Shown here: piece by piece, positions 16,596-25,106 of the stretch
How positions within the stretch are numbered: the first letter of the stretch is position 1
Layout of the letters: every line of letters starts with the position of its first letter
Source of the DNA: Polyangium spumosum
GTDB taxonomy: Bacteria; Myxococcota_A; Polyangia; Polyangiales; Polyangiaceae
Direction: 5' to 3'
DNA length: 46,241 nt
Assembly: GCF_009649845.1 (NCBI RefSeq)
Contig: NZ_WJIE01000030.1
Coordinates: forward strand, 1 to 46,241
Translations under genes and position numbers: made by a program
The notes under the pieces: model-generated
Told to the model about the DNA's origin: nothing
Database searches by the model: none
The model's input: the letters and a program-made list of their open reading frames with translations, nothing else

Positions 16596-16613
16596 CGCCG
16601 CCCGGCGCCGCGA

Positions 16614-18143
16614 TCAGAGCTCGTGCGGCATGAGATCGCGCGGGCTCCGCCAGTACTGCAGCGGCGAGTACGCCAGCATGTTCGACACGCGCGACGTGTA
16701 GATGCAGGCGAACTCCTCGACCTGATCGCCGAAGCTGCTCGGCTCGATCGACTCCTTCAGCAGCGACCCCCAGTAGGGGTGGAAGCGCTGATCGATCTCC
16801 CGCTCGAGCTTCGTCGCCTCCGCGTCCACCGCGCGCAGCATCCCGCGGATGCGCTCCACGGCGCGCTTGGCCCGGCCTCGCTCCGCCTCGTACGAGATGC
16901 CGATCCCGTTGCCGTTCCCGTGCCCGTTTTTCGCGGCCTGCGCCGCGTCCTCGATCTTCCGCGTCAGGTCCTTGTACCGCTGCTGGTAGTACCGGAGCTG
17001 ATCTTCGAGCTCGTCCCTGCGCTGCTCGAGCTCCGCGCTCTTCTGGTGCTCCTCGCGGCACATCTCGTGCGCGATCACCTCGGCCTCCATCTCCTGGATG
17101 ATCATCGCCGTGCGCCAGGCCGACTCTTTCTTGGACCTCAAAATATCGCCGTAGATGTGATCACCCACGTAGAGGATCCGATCCCCTCCGACGCCGAGCG
17201 CGGCCTCGAGATCGTGGAGGTTGCCGCCCTCGTAGATCACGCCTCGCTCGAGCGGGTACGTCGCGGGGCGGAGGTTCTCCCCGTCGCGCTCGAGCAGCGG
17301 CCTGCGCTCCTGGAAAAACGCCGGCTTCTGCGCCGCCACGATGACCAGATCGAAGTAGTGACGGAAGCTCGGGTACTCCGGCATCGCGTCGCCGAGCAGG
17401 TACGTCATCATCCGCTCGGTGTACGGCCAGCGCGAGTTCGTCAGCAGAAACAGCCGCTTGCCCGCCGAACGTAGCTTGTGCAGCGTCGGCGCCAGCAAGG
17501 GATCACGCTCGATGAACCGCGGCAGATCCCCGAGCACCACGTCCAGGATGGATCCGTCGCGGTGCGCCTCGTCGATGCACTCGCGGATGTCCGTGAACAA
17601 CGCCGTGAAGTCGAGCTCGAGCCGCCTCGCCTCGAACGCCTCCACGATCCCCGTGTAGAGCGCGACCTCGCTCAGCGCGTAGAGCGTGTCGATGAAGTGG
17701 TAGCGGCCGGTGTTCGGCTTGACCCGCTTCTGGTGGTAGAGCGAGCGGAGCTCCTCTTTCGTGAGCTCCCGCAGGCCGTGGAAGCCTTTGTGGACCACCT
17801 TGAAGCGGTCCATCTTGAGGACGTTGCCCGCCTTCTTGTCGATGAGCAGGCCGCGGATCGGGAAGTCGATCGGCCAGTCGATCGCGCGGAGGATGTCCTC
17901 GTCGTAGCCGCGCCTGGCGAGCTTGGGGATCACGGCCTCGATGGACAGTTTGTCCATCTCGACCTGGTTGTAGATCGCCAGGGTGTAGTCCATGTCGAAC
18001 CCCACCCAGTCGATCCCCGCCATCTTGAGGTTGCGGTTCACGAAAACCCGACGCGTGCGCGGGATTCGCGCCGGCGCGGTCGGGGTGAGGTGCCCCTCGA
18101 ACGGTAGAGAGAGCTGTTCGAACGCCACGGGACCCACAGCCAT
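16614..18143 (-). CDS. HAD-superfamily 5'-nucleotidase (NT5DC/cN-II type)
   Basis: 509 residues. HAD motif I is GFDMDYTLA (nucleophile Asp and the second Asp), motif II is LFLLTNSRWPYT, and motif IV is 'RILYVGDHIYGDILRSKK' with the metal-binding Asp residues. This arrangement, with the cap containing 'FPIRGLLIDKKAGNVLKMDRFKVVHKGFHG' split here as FPIRGLLIDKKAG and NVLKMDRFKVVHKG, is that of the HAD-IG cytosolic purine 5'-nucleotidase family. Residues about 380-440 form a likely coiled coil (EEHQKSAELEQRRDELEDQ...). Probably hydrolyses purine nucleoside monophosphates in the cytoplasm. It is a single gene, convergent with the SUMF1-like gene and divergent from the ferritin-like operon. Confidence 0.92.
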   Translation of the reverse strand: MAVGPVAFEQLSLPFEGHLTPTAPARIPRTRRVFVNRNLKMAGIDWVGFDMDYTLAIYNQVEMDKLSIEAVIPKLARRGYDEDILRAIDWPIDFPIRGLLIDKKAGNVLKMDRFKVVHKGFHGLRELTKEELRSLYHQKRVKPNTGRYHFIDTLYALSEVALYTGIVEAFEARRLELDFTALFTDIRECIDEAHRDGSILDVVLGDLPRFIERDPLLAPTLHKLRSAGKRLFLLTNSRWPYTERMMTYLLGDAMPEYPSFRHYFDLVIVAAQKPAFFQERRPLLERDGENLRPATYPLERGVIYEGGNLHDLEAALGVGGDRILYVGDHIYGDILRSKKESAWRTAMIIQEMEAEVIAHEMCREEHQKSAELEQRRDELEDQLRYYQQRYKDLTRKIEDAAQAAKNGHGNGNGIGISYEAERGRAKRAVERIRGMLRAVDAEATKLEREIDQRFHPYWGSLLKESIEPSSFGDQVEEFACIYTSRVSNMLAYSPLQYWRSPRDLMPHEL

Positions 18144-18304
18144 CCTACCTCATCCGCATCACGGAAGCGCGCCGTCCACGTTGCATGCGTGCGTTCTTGT
18201 TCCAGCCCGCTCGTCTTCGCTCGCTCGTCCGCCTTCTCCGTGAGGCCGTGCCCGTCCGGGCTGCGTGCGCTATCGTCCGCCAGCACCTTCCGTCCCAGGC
18301 ATCC

Positions 18305-19195
18305 ATGACGAAGAACAGGGAGAGTGGCCCTCTGCGGCGTCCCACCTCGTGGTGGCTCGGCATGCTGCGGAGGCGGGCCGAACGGATGTACGAGGAGAAG
18401 CTCGATCTCGGCGAGCCCATCGTCTGGGCGTCCGAGGCCGAGCGGCAAGCGGCCATCGCCTTCTTCAACGCGGCCTTCCGCGCCGAAGAGTCGGGCCTGC
18501 GCCAGGCCCACGAGCTCGCCGACGAGATCGCCTCGTGGGATCCCGAGCTCGCCGAGTGCTTGCGCCTCTACGGCGACGAGGAGGGCTGGCATCGCGAGCT
18601 GCTCACCGAGTTCCTCGCCTACCTCGGCGGCGAGGTCCGCCCGATGGGCCGCGTCACCGGCACGTTCTACCGGCTCTACGGCAAGGCCAAGCGCATCGAG
18701 ACGATCGTGCTCACGAACCTCATGTTCGAGACCATCGGCTCGACGACCTACCGCCTCGCCTTGCGCCGCGCGCGTCACCCGGCCGTGCGCCACATGCTCA
18801 CGATCCTCACGCGCGACGAGTCCTTCCACGTCCCGCTCAACGTGCACTTCCTCCGCGAGACGCTGGCGCGAAACCCGGGCACCTCGCGCCTGCGGATGCA
18901 GGTGATCCACGACGTGCTCTACGTGGCCCTGCTGCTCTCCTCCTACGCCAGCCGTCGCCGGGCCGAGGCCTTCGATCACATCCCGTTCCGCGTCCTCTGC
19001 CGCGCCTACGCCGAGCACCTCGCGCGCCTCTTCGTGAAGGAGGACGACTTGCAACTGCGGCCGCCGCGGCTCCTGCTCTGGATCTTCGGCCTCACGGACG
19101 AGGCGCTCCGCGAGGGCGAGGACACGTCGGCCGTGAGCGTGCGCGCCGCCGAAGCCGCCGTCGATCGCGAGCGCGTCGCGGTCAGCGCGTTGTGA
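18305..19195 (+). CDS. Ferritin-like diiron protein
   Basis: 296 residues from ATG 18305. Helical throughout with a complete four-helix diiron ligand set: Glu61/62 in FFNAAFRAEESG, E93-x-x-H96 in YGDEEGWHRE, Glu142 in FETIGSTTYR, and E172-x-x-H175 in RDESFHVP. This is the E, ExxH, E, ExxH pattern of ferritin-like oxygenases/oxidases. The exact reaction cannot be read. It is the first gene of an operon whose GTGA overlap joins it to an ABC ATPase, then a permease, which suggests its product, or the metal, is moved by that transporter. The start is chosen because the upstream extension (from 18185) is Arg-rich and lacks a clear RBS. Confidence 0.83.
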   Translation: MTKNRESGPLRRPTSWWLGMLRRRAERMYEEKLDLGEPIVWASEAERQAAIAFFNAAFRAEESGLRQAHELADEIASWDPELAECLRLYGDEEGWHRELLTEFLAYLGGEVRPMGRVTGTFYRLYGKAKRIETIVLTNLMFETIGSTTYRLALRRARHPAVRHMLTILTRDESFHVPLNVHFLRETLARNPGTSRLRMQVIHDVLYVALLLSSYASRRRAEAFDHIPFRVLCRAYAEHLARLFVKEDDLQLRPPRLLLWIFGLTDEALREGEDTSAVSVRAAEAAVDRERVAVSAL

Positions 19196-19881
19196 TTGCC
19201 ATCCGCACCCGCGCTCTCACGCGCGTGCACGACGGCGGGCGCGACACGCGCCGCGCGCTCGCGGACGTGGACCTCGTCGTCGAGGAGGGCGAGTTCGTCT
19301 GCGTCCTCGGCCCGAGTGGTTCGGGCAAGAGCACGTTGCTCGCCGTGATCGGCGGGCTCGATCGTGGCTACGAGGGGCAGGTCGAGCTCTTCGGCGAGGA
19401 CCTCGGCCGCATGAGCGACGCCGCGCTCGCGCGCCTCCGCGGCGAGCGCATCGGGTTCGTCTTTCAGCACTTCCACCTCCTGCATCACCTCACCGTGATC
19501 GAGAACGTCACGACGCCCGCGCTCTTCGATCCACGCGCAGACGAGGAGGCGAGCCGCTCGCGCGCGACAAAACTGCTCGAGCGGCTCGGCCTCGCCGATC
19601 GCGCCTTCGACACGCCTGCGGAGCTCTCGGGTGGGCAGCGGCAACGCGTGGCGATCGCGCGCGCGCTCCTGCGCGAGCCGAGGCTTTTGCTCTGCGACGA
19701 GCCCACGGGCAACCTCGACGCCGAGACGGGCGCGCGCATCATCGAGCTCTTCGAAGAGCTCCACCGCGAAGAGCGCCTGACCATCGTGGCCGTCACGCAC
19801 GAAGAGCGCCTCGCGCGCGCCGCGACCCGCATCCTCCGGCTGCACGAGGGACGCGTCGACACGAAGGAGCACGCTCCATGA
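19192..19881 (+). CDS. ABC transporter ATP-binding protein (MacB/LolD type)
   Basis: 229 residues from GTG 19192, which overlaps the upstream stop as GTGA. Walker A GPSGSGKST (40-48), Q-loop in VFQHFHLLHHLTVIENV, signature LSGGQRQR, Walker B LLLCDEPT with catalytic Glu, D-loop GNLD, and switch His in AVTHEER. The FQHFHLLHHLTV stretch and the small size are typical of the LolD/MacB/FtsE class. It energises the permease encoded next, whose ATG overlaps its stop by 4 bp (ATGA). Such MacB-type pairs act on periplasmic substrates or lipoproteins rather than importing solutes; the substrate here is unknown. Confidence 0.95.
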   Translation: MIAIRTRALTRVHDGGRDTRRALADVDLVVEEGEFVCVLGPSGSGKSTLLAVIGGLDRGYEGQVELFGEDLGRMSDAALARLRGERIGFVFQHFHLLHHLTVIENVTTPALFDPRADEEASRSRATKLLERLGLADRAFDTPAELSGGQRQRVAIARALLREPRLLLCDEPTGNLDAETGARIIELFEELHREERLTIVAVTHEERLARAATRILRLHEGRVDTKEHAP

Positions 19882-21269
19882 AGCTCGCCGCGCTCGTCCG
19901 CCTCGTGCGCCGTGATCTCGCCCGCGCTCGCCGCGCCCTCGCCGGCAGCGCCTTCGGCATCGCCGCGGGCACGGCCACGCTCGTGTTTTTCCTCGCGCTT
20001 GGCCTCGGCGTTCGCGCCGTCCTGCTCGGCGAGGTGTTCCCCATCGATCGGATCGAGCTCGAGCCGCCGAAGGCCAAGGATCCGGGCCTGCTCGGCTTGC
20101 TCCTCGGCGGCGGCGGCGAGCCTGCGGGCATCACGGCCGGCGACGTCGAGAAGCTCGAGCGTCTCCCGGGCGCCTCGCGGGTCCTGCCCAAGCTCTCGTT
20201 CGCCTTCCCCGCGAGCGCGCGTGGCGGCCGCGAGATCCTCGGCCACGACGTCGGCGCGAGCGAGCTGCCCGGCGACGGCATCGATCCTGCGCTCGCCGCG
20301 AGCGACGTGAAGCCCGGCCTCTTCGTCGACCCGCTCGACGCGCCCGGGGCCGCGTGTGTCGACGACGACGGCTGCACGGGCAGCGACTACTGCGAGCGCC
20401 CGACCGGCGCCGCCGAGGGGCGCTGCTCGGCGCCCGTGCCCGCGATCGTCAGCCGTTACCTCGTGGAGATCTTCGACAAGACCATCGCCCCGGCGCACGG
20501 CTTCCCGGCCGTCGGGGAGACGCTCCTCGGCCGCGCGCAGGGCATCACCTTCACGATCCGCCTCGGCGAGAGCCTGCTCGGCCGCGCCAAGCAGGGCAGC
20601 CCTCGCACCGTCAAGGCCCGCATCGTGGGCATCTCGGGCAGCGCCACGGACCTCGGGCTCACGCTCCCGCTCGGCGTCGTGCGCCGCTGGAACCGCGAGT
20701 TCGGCGGCGAGCGCGCGGCCGAGCGATACTCGAGCGCCGTCGTCCTTTCGCGCTCGGGCGCCGAGGTCGCGTCGGTGATCGACGCCGGCGCGCGGATGGG
20801 TTTGTCCCCGAAGGACACCCGCGCGCGGGACGTCAGCGTCCTCGTCTCGGGCGTGATGGCCTTGCTCTCGCTCGTCGCGGGCGTGGTCCTCGTCGTCAGC
20901 GCGTCGAGCATCACGCAGACCTTCCGCGCGCTCGTGCTCGAGCGTCGCGGGGAGATCGCCCTGTACCGCGCGGTCGGGGCCACGGCGGGCGAGATTGGCG
21001 CGTGGACGGTCTCGCTCGCGGCCGTCGTGGGCTTCTTCGCGGGTGCCGTGGGCCTCTTCGTCGCGCGGATCCTCGCGCTCGTCGCGGACGTTCTCGCGGC
21101 CGAGAAGCTCCCGGACTTCCCGTTCAAGCCCGACACGTTCTTCGCGTTCCCCTTCTGGCTCTGGCTCCTCGGGATGGGCTTCTCCGTCCTGTTTTCGGTC
21201 CTCGGCGCGATCGGCCCTGCGCGGGCCGCGGCGAAGGTGGATCCGGCGCGGGCGCTCGCCGGGAGCTAG
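19878..21269 (+). CDS. MacB/FtsX-type ABC permease with Cys-rich insert
   Basis: 463 residues. Membrane helix 1 is at about 22-50; three more follow at about 315-345 (DVSVLVSGVMALLSLVAGVVLVV), about 375-400 (AWTVSLAAVVGFFAGAVGLFVA) and about 430-455 (FWLWLLGMGFSVLFSVLGAI). The large region between helix 1 and 2 is periplasmic, as in MacB-type permeases, and the C-terminal FtsX domain carries RGEIALYRAVGAT. Unusual: the periplasmic domain contains a Cys-rich stretch, CVDDDGCTGSDYC then GRC (about 158-182), of the kind seen in myxobacterial surface proteins. It completes the ferritin-like/ATPase/permease operon. Confidence 0.9.
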   Translation: MKLAALVRLVRRDLARARRALAGSAFGIAAGTATLVFFLALGLGVRAVLLGEVFPIDRIELEPPKAKDPGLLGLLLGGGGEPAGITAGDVEKLERLPGASRVLPKLSFAFPASARGGREILGHDVGASELPGDGIDPALAASDVKPGLFVDPLDAPGAACVDDDGCTGSDYCERPTGAAEGRCSAPVPAIVSRYLVEIFDKTIAPAHGFPAVGETLLGRAQGITFTIRLGESLLGRAKQGSPRTVKARIVGISGSATDLGLTLPLGVVRRWNREFGGERAAERYSSAVVLSRSGAEVASVIDAGARMGLSPKDTRARDVSVLVSGVMALLSLVAGVVLVVSASSITQTFRALVLERRGEIALYRAVGATAGEIGAWTVSLAAVVGFFAGAVGLFVARILALVADVLAAEKLPDFPFKPDTFFAFPFWLWLLGMGFSVLFSVLGAIGPARAAAKVDPARALAGS

Positions 21270-21323
21270 CGCGCCGCGATCTCGTCACACTTCGCCCCGC
21301 TCCGCCGATGGAGGGACAGCGCC

Positions 21324-22130
21324 ATGCTTCGACCCCTTCCATTCCTCCTCGTCCTCGTCGCGACCCTCCTCGCCGCCACCTCGGCCCTCGCCGCCGAGCC
21401 GCTCGTCGTCCACGTCATCGTCCCCCTTTGCTCGAATGCCCAGATCGATTGCGGCAGCAACGTCGCCGGTGATCCCGACCGCCTCGACACGAACCTCTAC
21501 TGGGGCGCGGCCTTTGGCCATCGCCGCTTCTTCGACCGCAAAAAGAGCGGCTTTTCCCGCCTCGACGTGATGGGCGCCGAGGGCCCGCGCCTCGAACGTG
21601 TCGTCTATCGCCGCCGCGTCTCCGCCGCGCCATTCGGTGGCACGTCCGACGAGACCGTCGAGCAGCTCGTCGTGCTCGACGCCTACCACGGCGACTCCAT
21701 CGACCGCGCCGTCGAGGCCTTCCATCACCTCGCGACCCGCGGCGGGCGGGTCCGTTTCCACGACGGCGGCGGATCACGCGAGGTGCGTGTCACGGTCGCC
21801 GGGTACGCGGGTCACAATCGCCTCATGGACGGCGTCCGCCTCCCTCCGCCGCCCGGCCCCGAGGAGCGCGGCCGCGCCATTCCCTCCTTCGTCCTCGCCT
21901 GCGACTCCGAGCCGTATTTCGGCCCCGCATTACGCGCCGCCGGCTCCGAGACCTGGCTCATGACGCGCTCGCTCATGGCCCCCGAGGGATACGTCCTCGA
22001 CGCCGTCGTCACCGCGATCGGCGAGAATGCGACGCCTACCGTCATCCGCGACCGCGCCGTCGCCGCTTATGCCAGATGGCAAAAGCTCTCCCGCGGCGCC
22101 GCGGGATCCATCTTCGCCAAACCCGGCTGA
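21324..22130 (+). CDS. Secreted protein of unknown function
   Basis: 268 residues. Signal peptide at about 1-24 with cleavage near ALAAEP. The mature protein begins LVVHVIVPLCSNAQIDCG and has two close cysteines (about 36 and 43) that could be disulfide-bonded. Other visible stretches: DTNLYWGAAFGHRRFFDRKK, 'VVLDAYHGDSIDRAVEAFHH' and a C-terminal helical region. The pattern suggests an alpha/beta enzyme-like fold, but I recognise no family. It starts 54 bp after the permease gene on the same strand, so it may be read through, and converges with the DTW gene with 1 bp between the two stop codons. Confidence 0.75.
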   Translation: MLRPLPFLLVLVATLLAATSALAAEPLVVHVIVPLCSNAQIDCGSNVAGDPDRLDTNLYWGAAFGHRRFFDRKKSGFSRLDVMGAEGPRLERVVYRRRVSAAPFGGTSDETVEQLVVLDAYHGDSIDRAVEAFHHLATRGGRVRFHDGGGSREVRVTVAGYAGHNRLMDGVRLPPPPGPEERGRAIPSFVLACDSEPYFGPALRAAGSETWLMTRSLMAPEGYVLDAVVTAIGENATPTVIRDRAVAAYARWQKLSRGAAGSIFAKPG

Positions 22131-22131
22131 T

Positions 22132-22794
22132 TCAGCGCCCGCCCCGCGGGTTCTCCATCGCCACGCGCGCCGCGTTCGTCCGGACGTACATCGTTCGCTC
22201 CACGAACGTCTCGAACGCCCGCGACATTCGCTCGAAGGCCTCGCGCCCCTCCAGGATCCCGAGCGCCTGCGCCACGGCTTCCATCGTCGACGTCGTCCCC
22301 GCGCGATCACTCTGTCGGAGCGCGCCGAACCGCGTGGTTTGTCCCTCTGGAAGTTTCACGGCGAGGGCTCTTTGCGCGTCCGGATCCCGCCGGGCCATCC
22401 GCCGCGCTTGCCCCCACGTCCCGTCGGGCACCATGAGCACGGCGCGCCCTCCTTCCGCGAGATCGGCGGTGAGCACGCGCGCCTCGGGATCCGGGAACAG
22501 CAAGAACACGCGCCCTTCCGGCAGCGGCGCCGCGGGCTCGCGGCTCGGATCGCCGTGCACGCGTACGATTGTCTCGGGGATCATCCTTGCGACGAGCCGA
22601 CCCGTATTCGAGCTCTTGAACCGCTCGAGGTGGTGCACGAGCAAGACGACCTGCGTGCGCACGGACATCGGCGCGAGCTCCGCGCACATGCAGACCGACG
22701 GCGGCAGCCAGCACGCCTCGCAACGCAGGATTCGCTGCGTCCGTATCGGCTCTTTGCCCGGCGGGGACAGCGGGGGCGGGACGTACGCGCTCAT
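22132..22794 (-). CDS. DTW-domain tRNA-uridine aminocarboxypropyltransferase
   Basis: 220 residues. Cysteines near the N-terminus, RCEACWLPPSVCMC, form the zinc-knuckle seen in this family. The DTW motif is 'VLMVPDGTWGQARRM', the SAM/uridine catalytic region. 'LLFPDPEARVL', 'TTRFGALRQ' and 'GTTSTMEAVAQALGILEG' also match TapT/TuaA-type proteins, which add 3-amino-3-carboxypropyl to tRNA uridines. Its ATG overlaps the aldehyde oxidoreductase stop by 4 bp (ATGA), so it is translationally coupled as the third gene of that operon, an unexpected pairing of a tRNA modifier with a tungsten enzyme. Confidence 0.9.
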   Translation of the reverse strand: MSAYVPPPLSPPGKEPIRTQRILRCEACWLPPSVCMCAELAPMSVRTQVVLLVHHLERFKSSNTGRLVARMIPETIVRVHGDPSREPAAPLPEGRVFLLFPDPEARVLTADLAEGGRAVLMVPDGTWGQARRMARRDPDAQRALAVKLPEGQTTRFGALRQSDRAGTTSTMEAVAQALGILEGREAFERMSRAFETFVERTMYVRTNAARVAMENPRGGR

Positions 22795-24632
22795 CGGTAT
22801 TTCCCGCCCATCCAGGCCATCATCTCCCGCGCGACCTCCGCCGGGACGAACCCGCGTTCGTCGAGGCCGCGCCGCGCGTGATACGCGTCAATCGACCGGG
22901 CGAACCGCGCGCGATCGATCCCGGCGCCCTTCGCGGCGCCCCCCGGCAATTTCTCCTCGAAGAACCGCGCGGGCAGGGTGTCCTCCGCCGGCGTCCACCC
23001 CTCGCGCTCGTTGAAGAGCCGACGCACGAGCGTGATCCGCCCTGCCGCCTCCACGAGATCCTTCGCTTCGAAGGGCAATCCCGTCACGGCCCGGAGCATC
23101 TCCGCCGACTCCCCGTAAAAATCATCCATCGCCCGGCGCAAGAATTTGCACAGAATGAGTGAATCCATCACCGCCGCGCGATCCTCCGCGGCCACCGCGT
23201 GTTCTGCCGCCTCCGCCGCGTCCGGCTCGAATCGATTCACCTTCCCGGAGAAATCAGCCTCGTAGGCCCCGCTCCGGTTGTGGTCCGCGCCCCGCGTCCC
23301 CACGGCGAACCCGAGCGCCATCGTTTGCAGGGCTCGCGGCTCGTAGCCGGGGATCTCCAGCCCCTTCACGTGCGGCGCGAACGACGGCGCCTCCCCGCCC
23401 ACGATCTCCGCCGCGCGCCGGCTCCCCTCCGCCAGCAGATCCCCGAGCGGCGTGCGCCGCCGCGCGATGTCCTCGAGCATCGAGAGCAGCCGCTCGCCCG
23501 CGCCGAATACGAGATCCCGCGCCTCCTCCGCGAGCGGGCCCGCCGGGAAGAGGCCCTTCTCGGCGCACTCCATGGCGAACGCAATCGTCCCGCCCGCCGA
23601 GATCGTGTCGATCCCGAGCTCGTCACAGGCCGAGGACGCCCGCAATACCACCTCCGGATCGCCGATCCCGCAGAGCGGTCCCAGCGCGAAGAGGTTCTCG
23701 TATTCCATCTTGACGGGCCGCTGCCCCGGACGAACCTCGAAGAAATGCTCGCAGCCGATCGTGCAGCTCTTGCACGACCCTCTCCCTCGCTCGCGTGTCT
23801 CGTGCAGCGCCTCGCCCTCGATGCGCCGCGCATCCTCGAACGTGCTCGCCTGGAAATTGCGCGTCGGCAGGGCCGCGAGCCGATTGAACGTCGACAGGTT
23901 CGCCACGGTCCCGAGCGACCGGTATTTCTCCGTCGCGGGCCCCAGCGAGCGCCGCGCCAGGTCCTTCGCGATCCGCAACGTCGCCTCCGCGTCCGCGAGC
24001 GGCACGGGCCGGATCCCGCGCACGCCGATCGCCTTCACGCGCTTCGCCCCGAGCACCGCGCCGAGCCCGCCCCTGCCTGCGTGGCGCCCGTCGTTCGCGA
24101 TCCCGGCATAACGCACGAGCCGCTCGCCCGCGACGCCGATCACCGCGAAGCGATGGTCCGGATATGCCTGCCCGAGCCGCTCGCTCGCCTCCGAAATCGC
24201 GAAATCGCGCCCCCAGAGCTCGGGGCAAGGCACGAGCGTGGCCCCCGCTTCGTCGACGAGCACGATCGACGGCTCCTCGGCCGCGCCCACGAGCACGATC
24301 GCGTCGACGCCTGCGCGTTTGCCGGCGATCGCGAACGCCGACGACGAGAGCCCGTCCGAGATCCTCCCTGTGAGCGGCGATTTCGCCACGAAGGCGAGCT
24401 TCGCCGAGGTCGTGAGGGGCGTGCCCACGAGCGGGCCGAACGCGAGCACGAGCGCCGCCTCGGGGCCGAGCGGATCGAAGCCGGGCGGCGTCTCGCGACC
24501 GAGCAGGAGCGCGCCGAGCCCGACCCCGCCCACGACCGCTCGTAGCGTCGCCTCGTCGAGCGGCACGTGCTCGGCGCGCTTCTGGCCGAGGTCGACGCGC
24601 AGGTATCGCCCGAAGAAGCCGCCGCGCCCCAT
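22791..24632 (-). CDS. Tungsten aldehyde ferredoxin oxidoreductase
   Basis: 613 residues, the normal AOR-family length. Oxidises aldehydes to acids using a tungsten bis-pterin cofactor and one [4Fe-4S] cluster. The cluster ligands are visible: CKSCTIGC (C-x2-C-x3-C) near the middle and Cys in DSLILCKFL about 200 residues later. The N-terminal pterin-binding half has 'GPLVGTPLTTSAKLAFVAKS', 'PLTGRISDGLSSSAFAIAGK' and 'GRHAGRGGLGAVLGAKRVKA'. It lies 7 bp after the MoaD-like gene and overlaps the DTW gene, so all three are probably one message. Cytoplasmic. The presence of this oxygen-sensitive family in a likely aerobic myxobacterium is notable. Confidence 0.93.
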   Translation of the reverse strand: MGRGGFFGRYLRVDLGQKRAEHVPLDEATLRAVVGGVGLGALLLGRETPPGFDPLGPEAALVLAFGPLVGTPLTTSAKLAFVAKSPLTGRISDGLSSSAFAIAGKRAGVDAIVLVGAAEEPSIVLVDEAGATLVPCPELWGRDFAISEASERLGQAYPDHRFAVIGVAGERLVRYAGIANDGRHAGRGGLGAVLGAKRVKAIGVRGIRPVPLADAEATLRIAKDLARRSLGPATEKYRSLGTVANLSTFNRLAALPTRNFQASTFEDARRIEGEALHETRERGRGSCKSCTIGCEHFFEVRPGQRPVKMEYENLFALGPLCGIGDPEVVLRASSACDELGIDTISAGGTIAFAMECAEKGLFPAGPLAEEARDLVFGAGERLLSMLEDIARRRTPLGDLLAEGSRRAAEIVGGEAPSFAPHVKGLEIPGYEPRALQTMALGFAVGTRGADHNRSGAYEADFSGKVNRFEPDAAEAAEHAVAAEDRAAVMDSLILCKFLRRAMDDFYGESAEMLRAVTGLPFEAKDLVEAAGRITLVRRLFNEREGWTPAEDTLPARFFEEKLPGGAAKGAGIDRARFARSIDAYHARRGLDERGFVPAEVAREMMAWMGGKYR

Positions 24633-24641
24633 GGGCGTTTT

Positions 24642-24902
24642 CTAACCGCCCGCGTCCGCGGACACCAGCACCACGACGTCCCCGTCACCGAGCGGCGTCT
24701 CCGGATCGGCCGTGATTTGCGCCCCGTTGAGGGCCACGAGCCAGCCCGGCGCGAGCCGTCCGCCCGCGACGATCGAGGGCTCGAGCACCGGGCACGTGGC
24801 GCCGAGGCCGAGGAGCGCCTCGCCGAGCGAGCGCGCGTCGAGCTCGATCACCTCGCGACCGGCGCGCAGTCGAGCCACGCCGTAAAGTTCGATGGTCACC
24901 AT
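24642..24902 (-). CDS. MoaD/ThiS-family sulfur-carrier protein
   Basis: 86 residues, a beta-grasp ubiquitin-like protein ending in the expected di-glycine (SADAGG), which is thiocarboxylated in MoaD/ThiS proteins to give sulfur to molybdopterin or thiazole. The pattern 'ALNGAQITADPETPLGDGDVVVLV' is the family's C-terminal half. Its placement 9 bp before the tungsten aldehyde oxidoreductase on the same strand suggests it serves pterin-cofactor supply for that enzyme. Start ATG at 24902 is followed by GTG; no other choice is sensible. A palindrome lies just upstream. Confidence 0.9.
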   Translation of the reverse strand: MVTIELYGVARLRAGREVIELDARSLGEALLGLGATCPVLEPSIVAGGRLAPGWLVALNGAQITADPETPLGDGDVVVLVSADAGG

Positions 24903-24906
24903 GCTT

Positions 24907-24920
24907 CAAACCGTGGTTTG
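24907..24920 (-). promoter_or_regulatory. 14-bp palindrome next to the MoaD-like start
   Basis: CAAACC GT GGTTTG, an almost perfect inverted repeat, lies 4 bp before the MoaD-like ATG. It could be an operator covering the promoter or RBS of the moaD-aor-dtw operon, or a small RNA hairpin with too short a loop to be stable. Seen in one place only, so its role is inference. Confidence 0.3.
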
Positions 24921-25106
24921 CCCTCGGCGAAACCTTTGACGCGATCCGTCACGAAGGTCCCTGGAAATTCGTCGCTTGACGTTGCGTGGCTTCTCATGGT
25001 TTCTCGTCGAACGAAGGCCGTGGGTCATTCCGGCAGCCCGCGCACGCGTTTGCGGGCCGGGGCGGTTCTCCCCCAGCCACCACCCCCATCGGCGGAGGTC
25101 AGCGCG

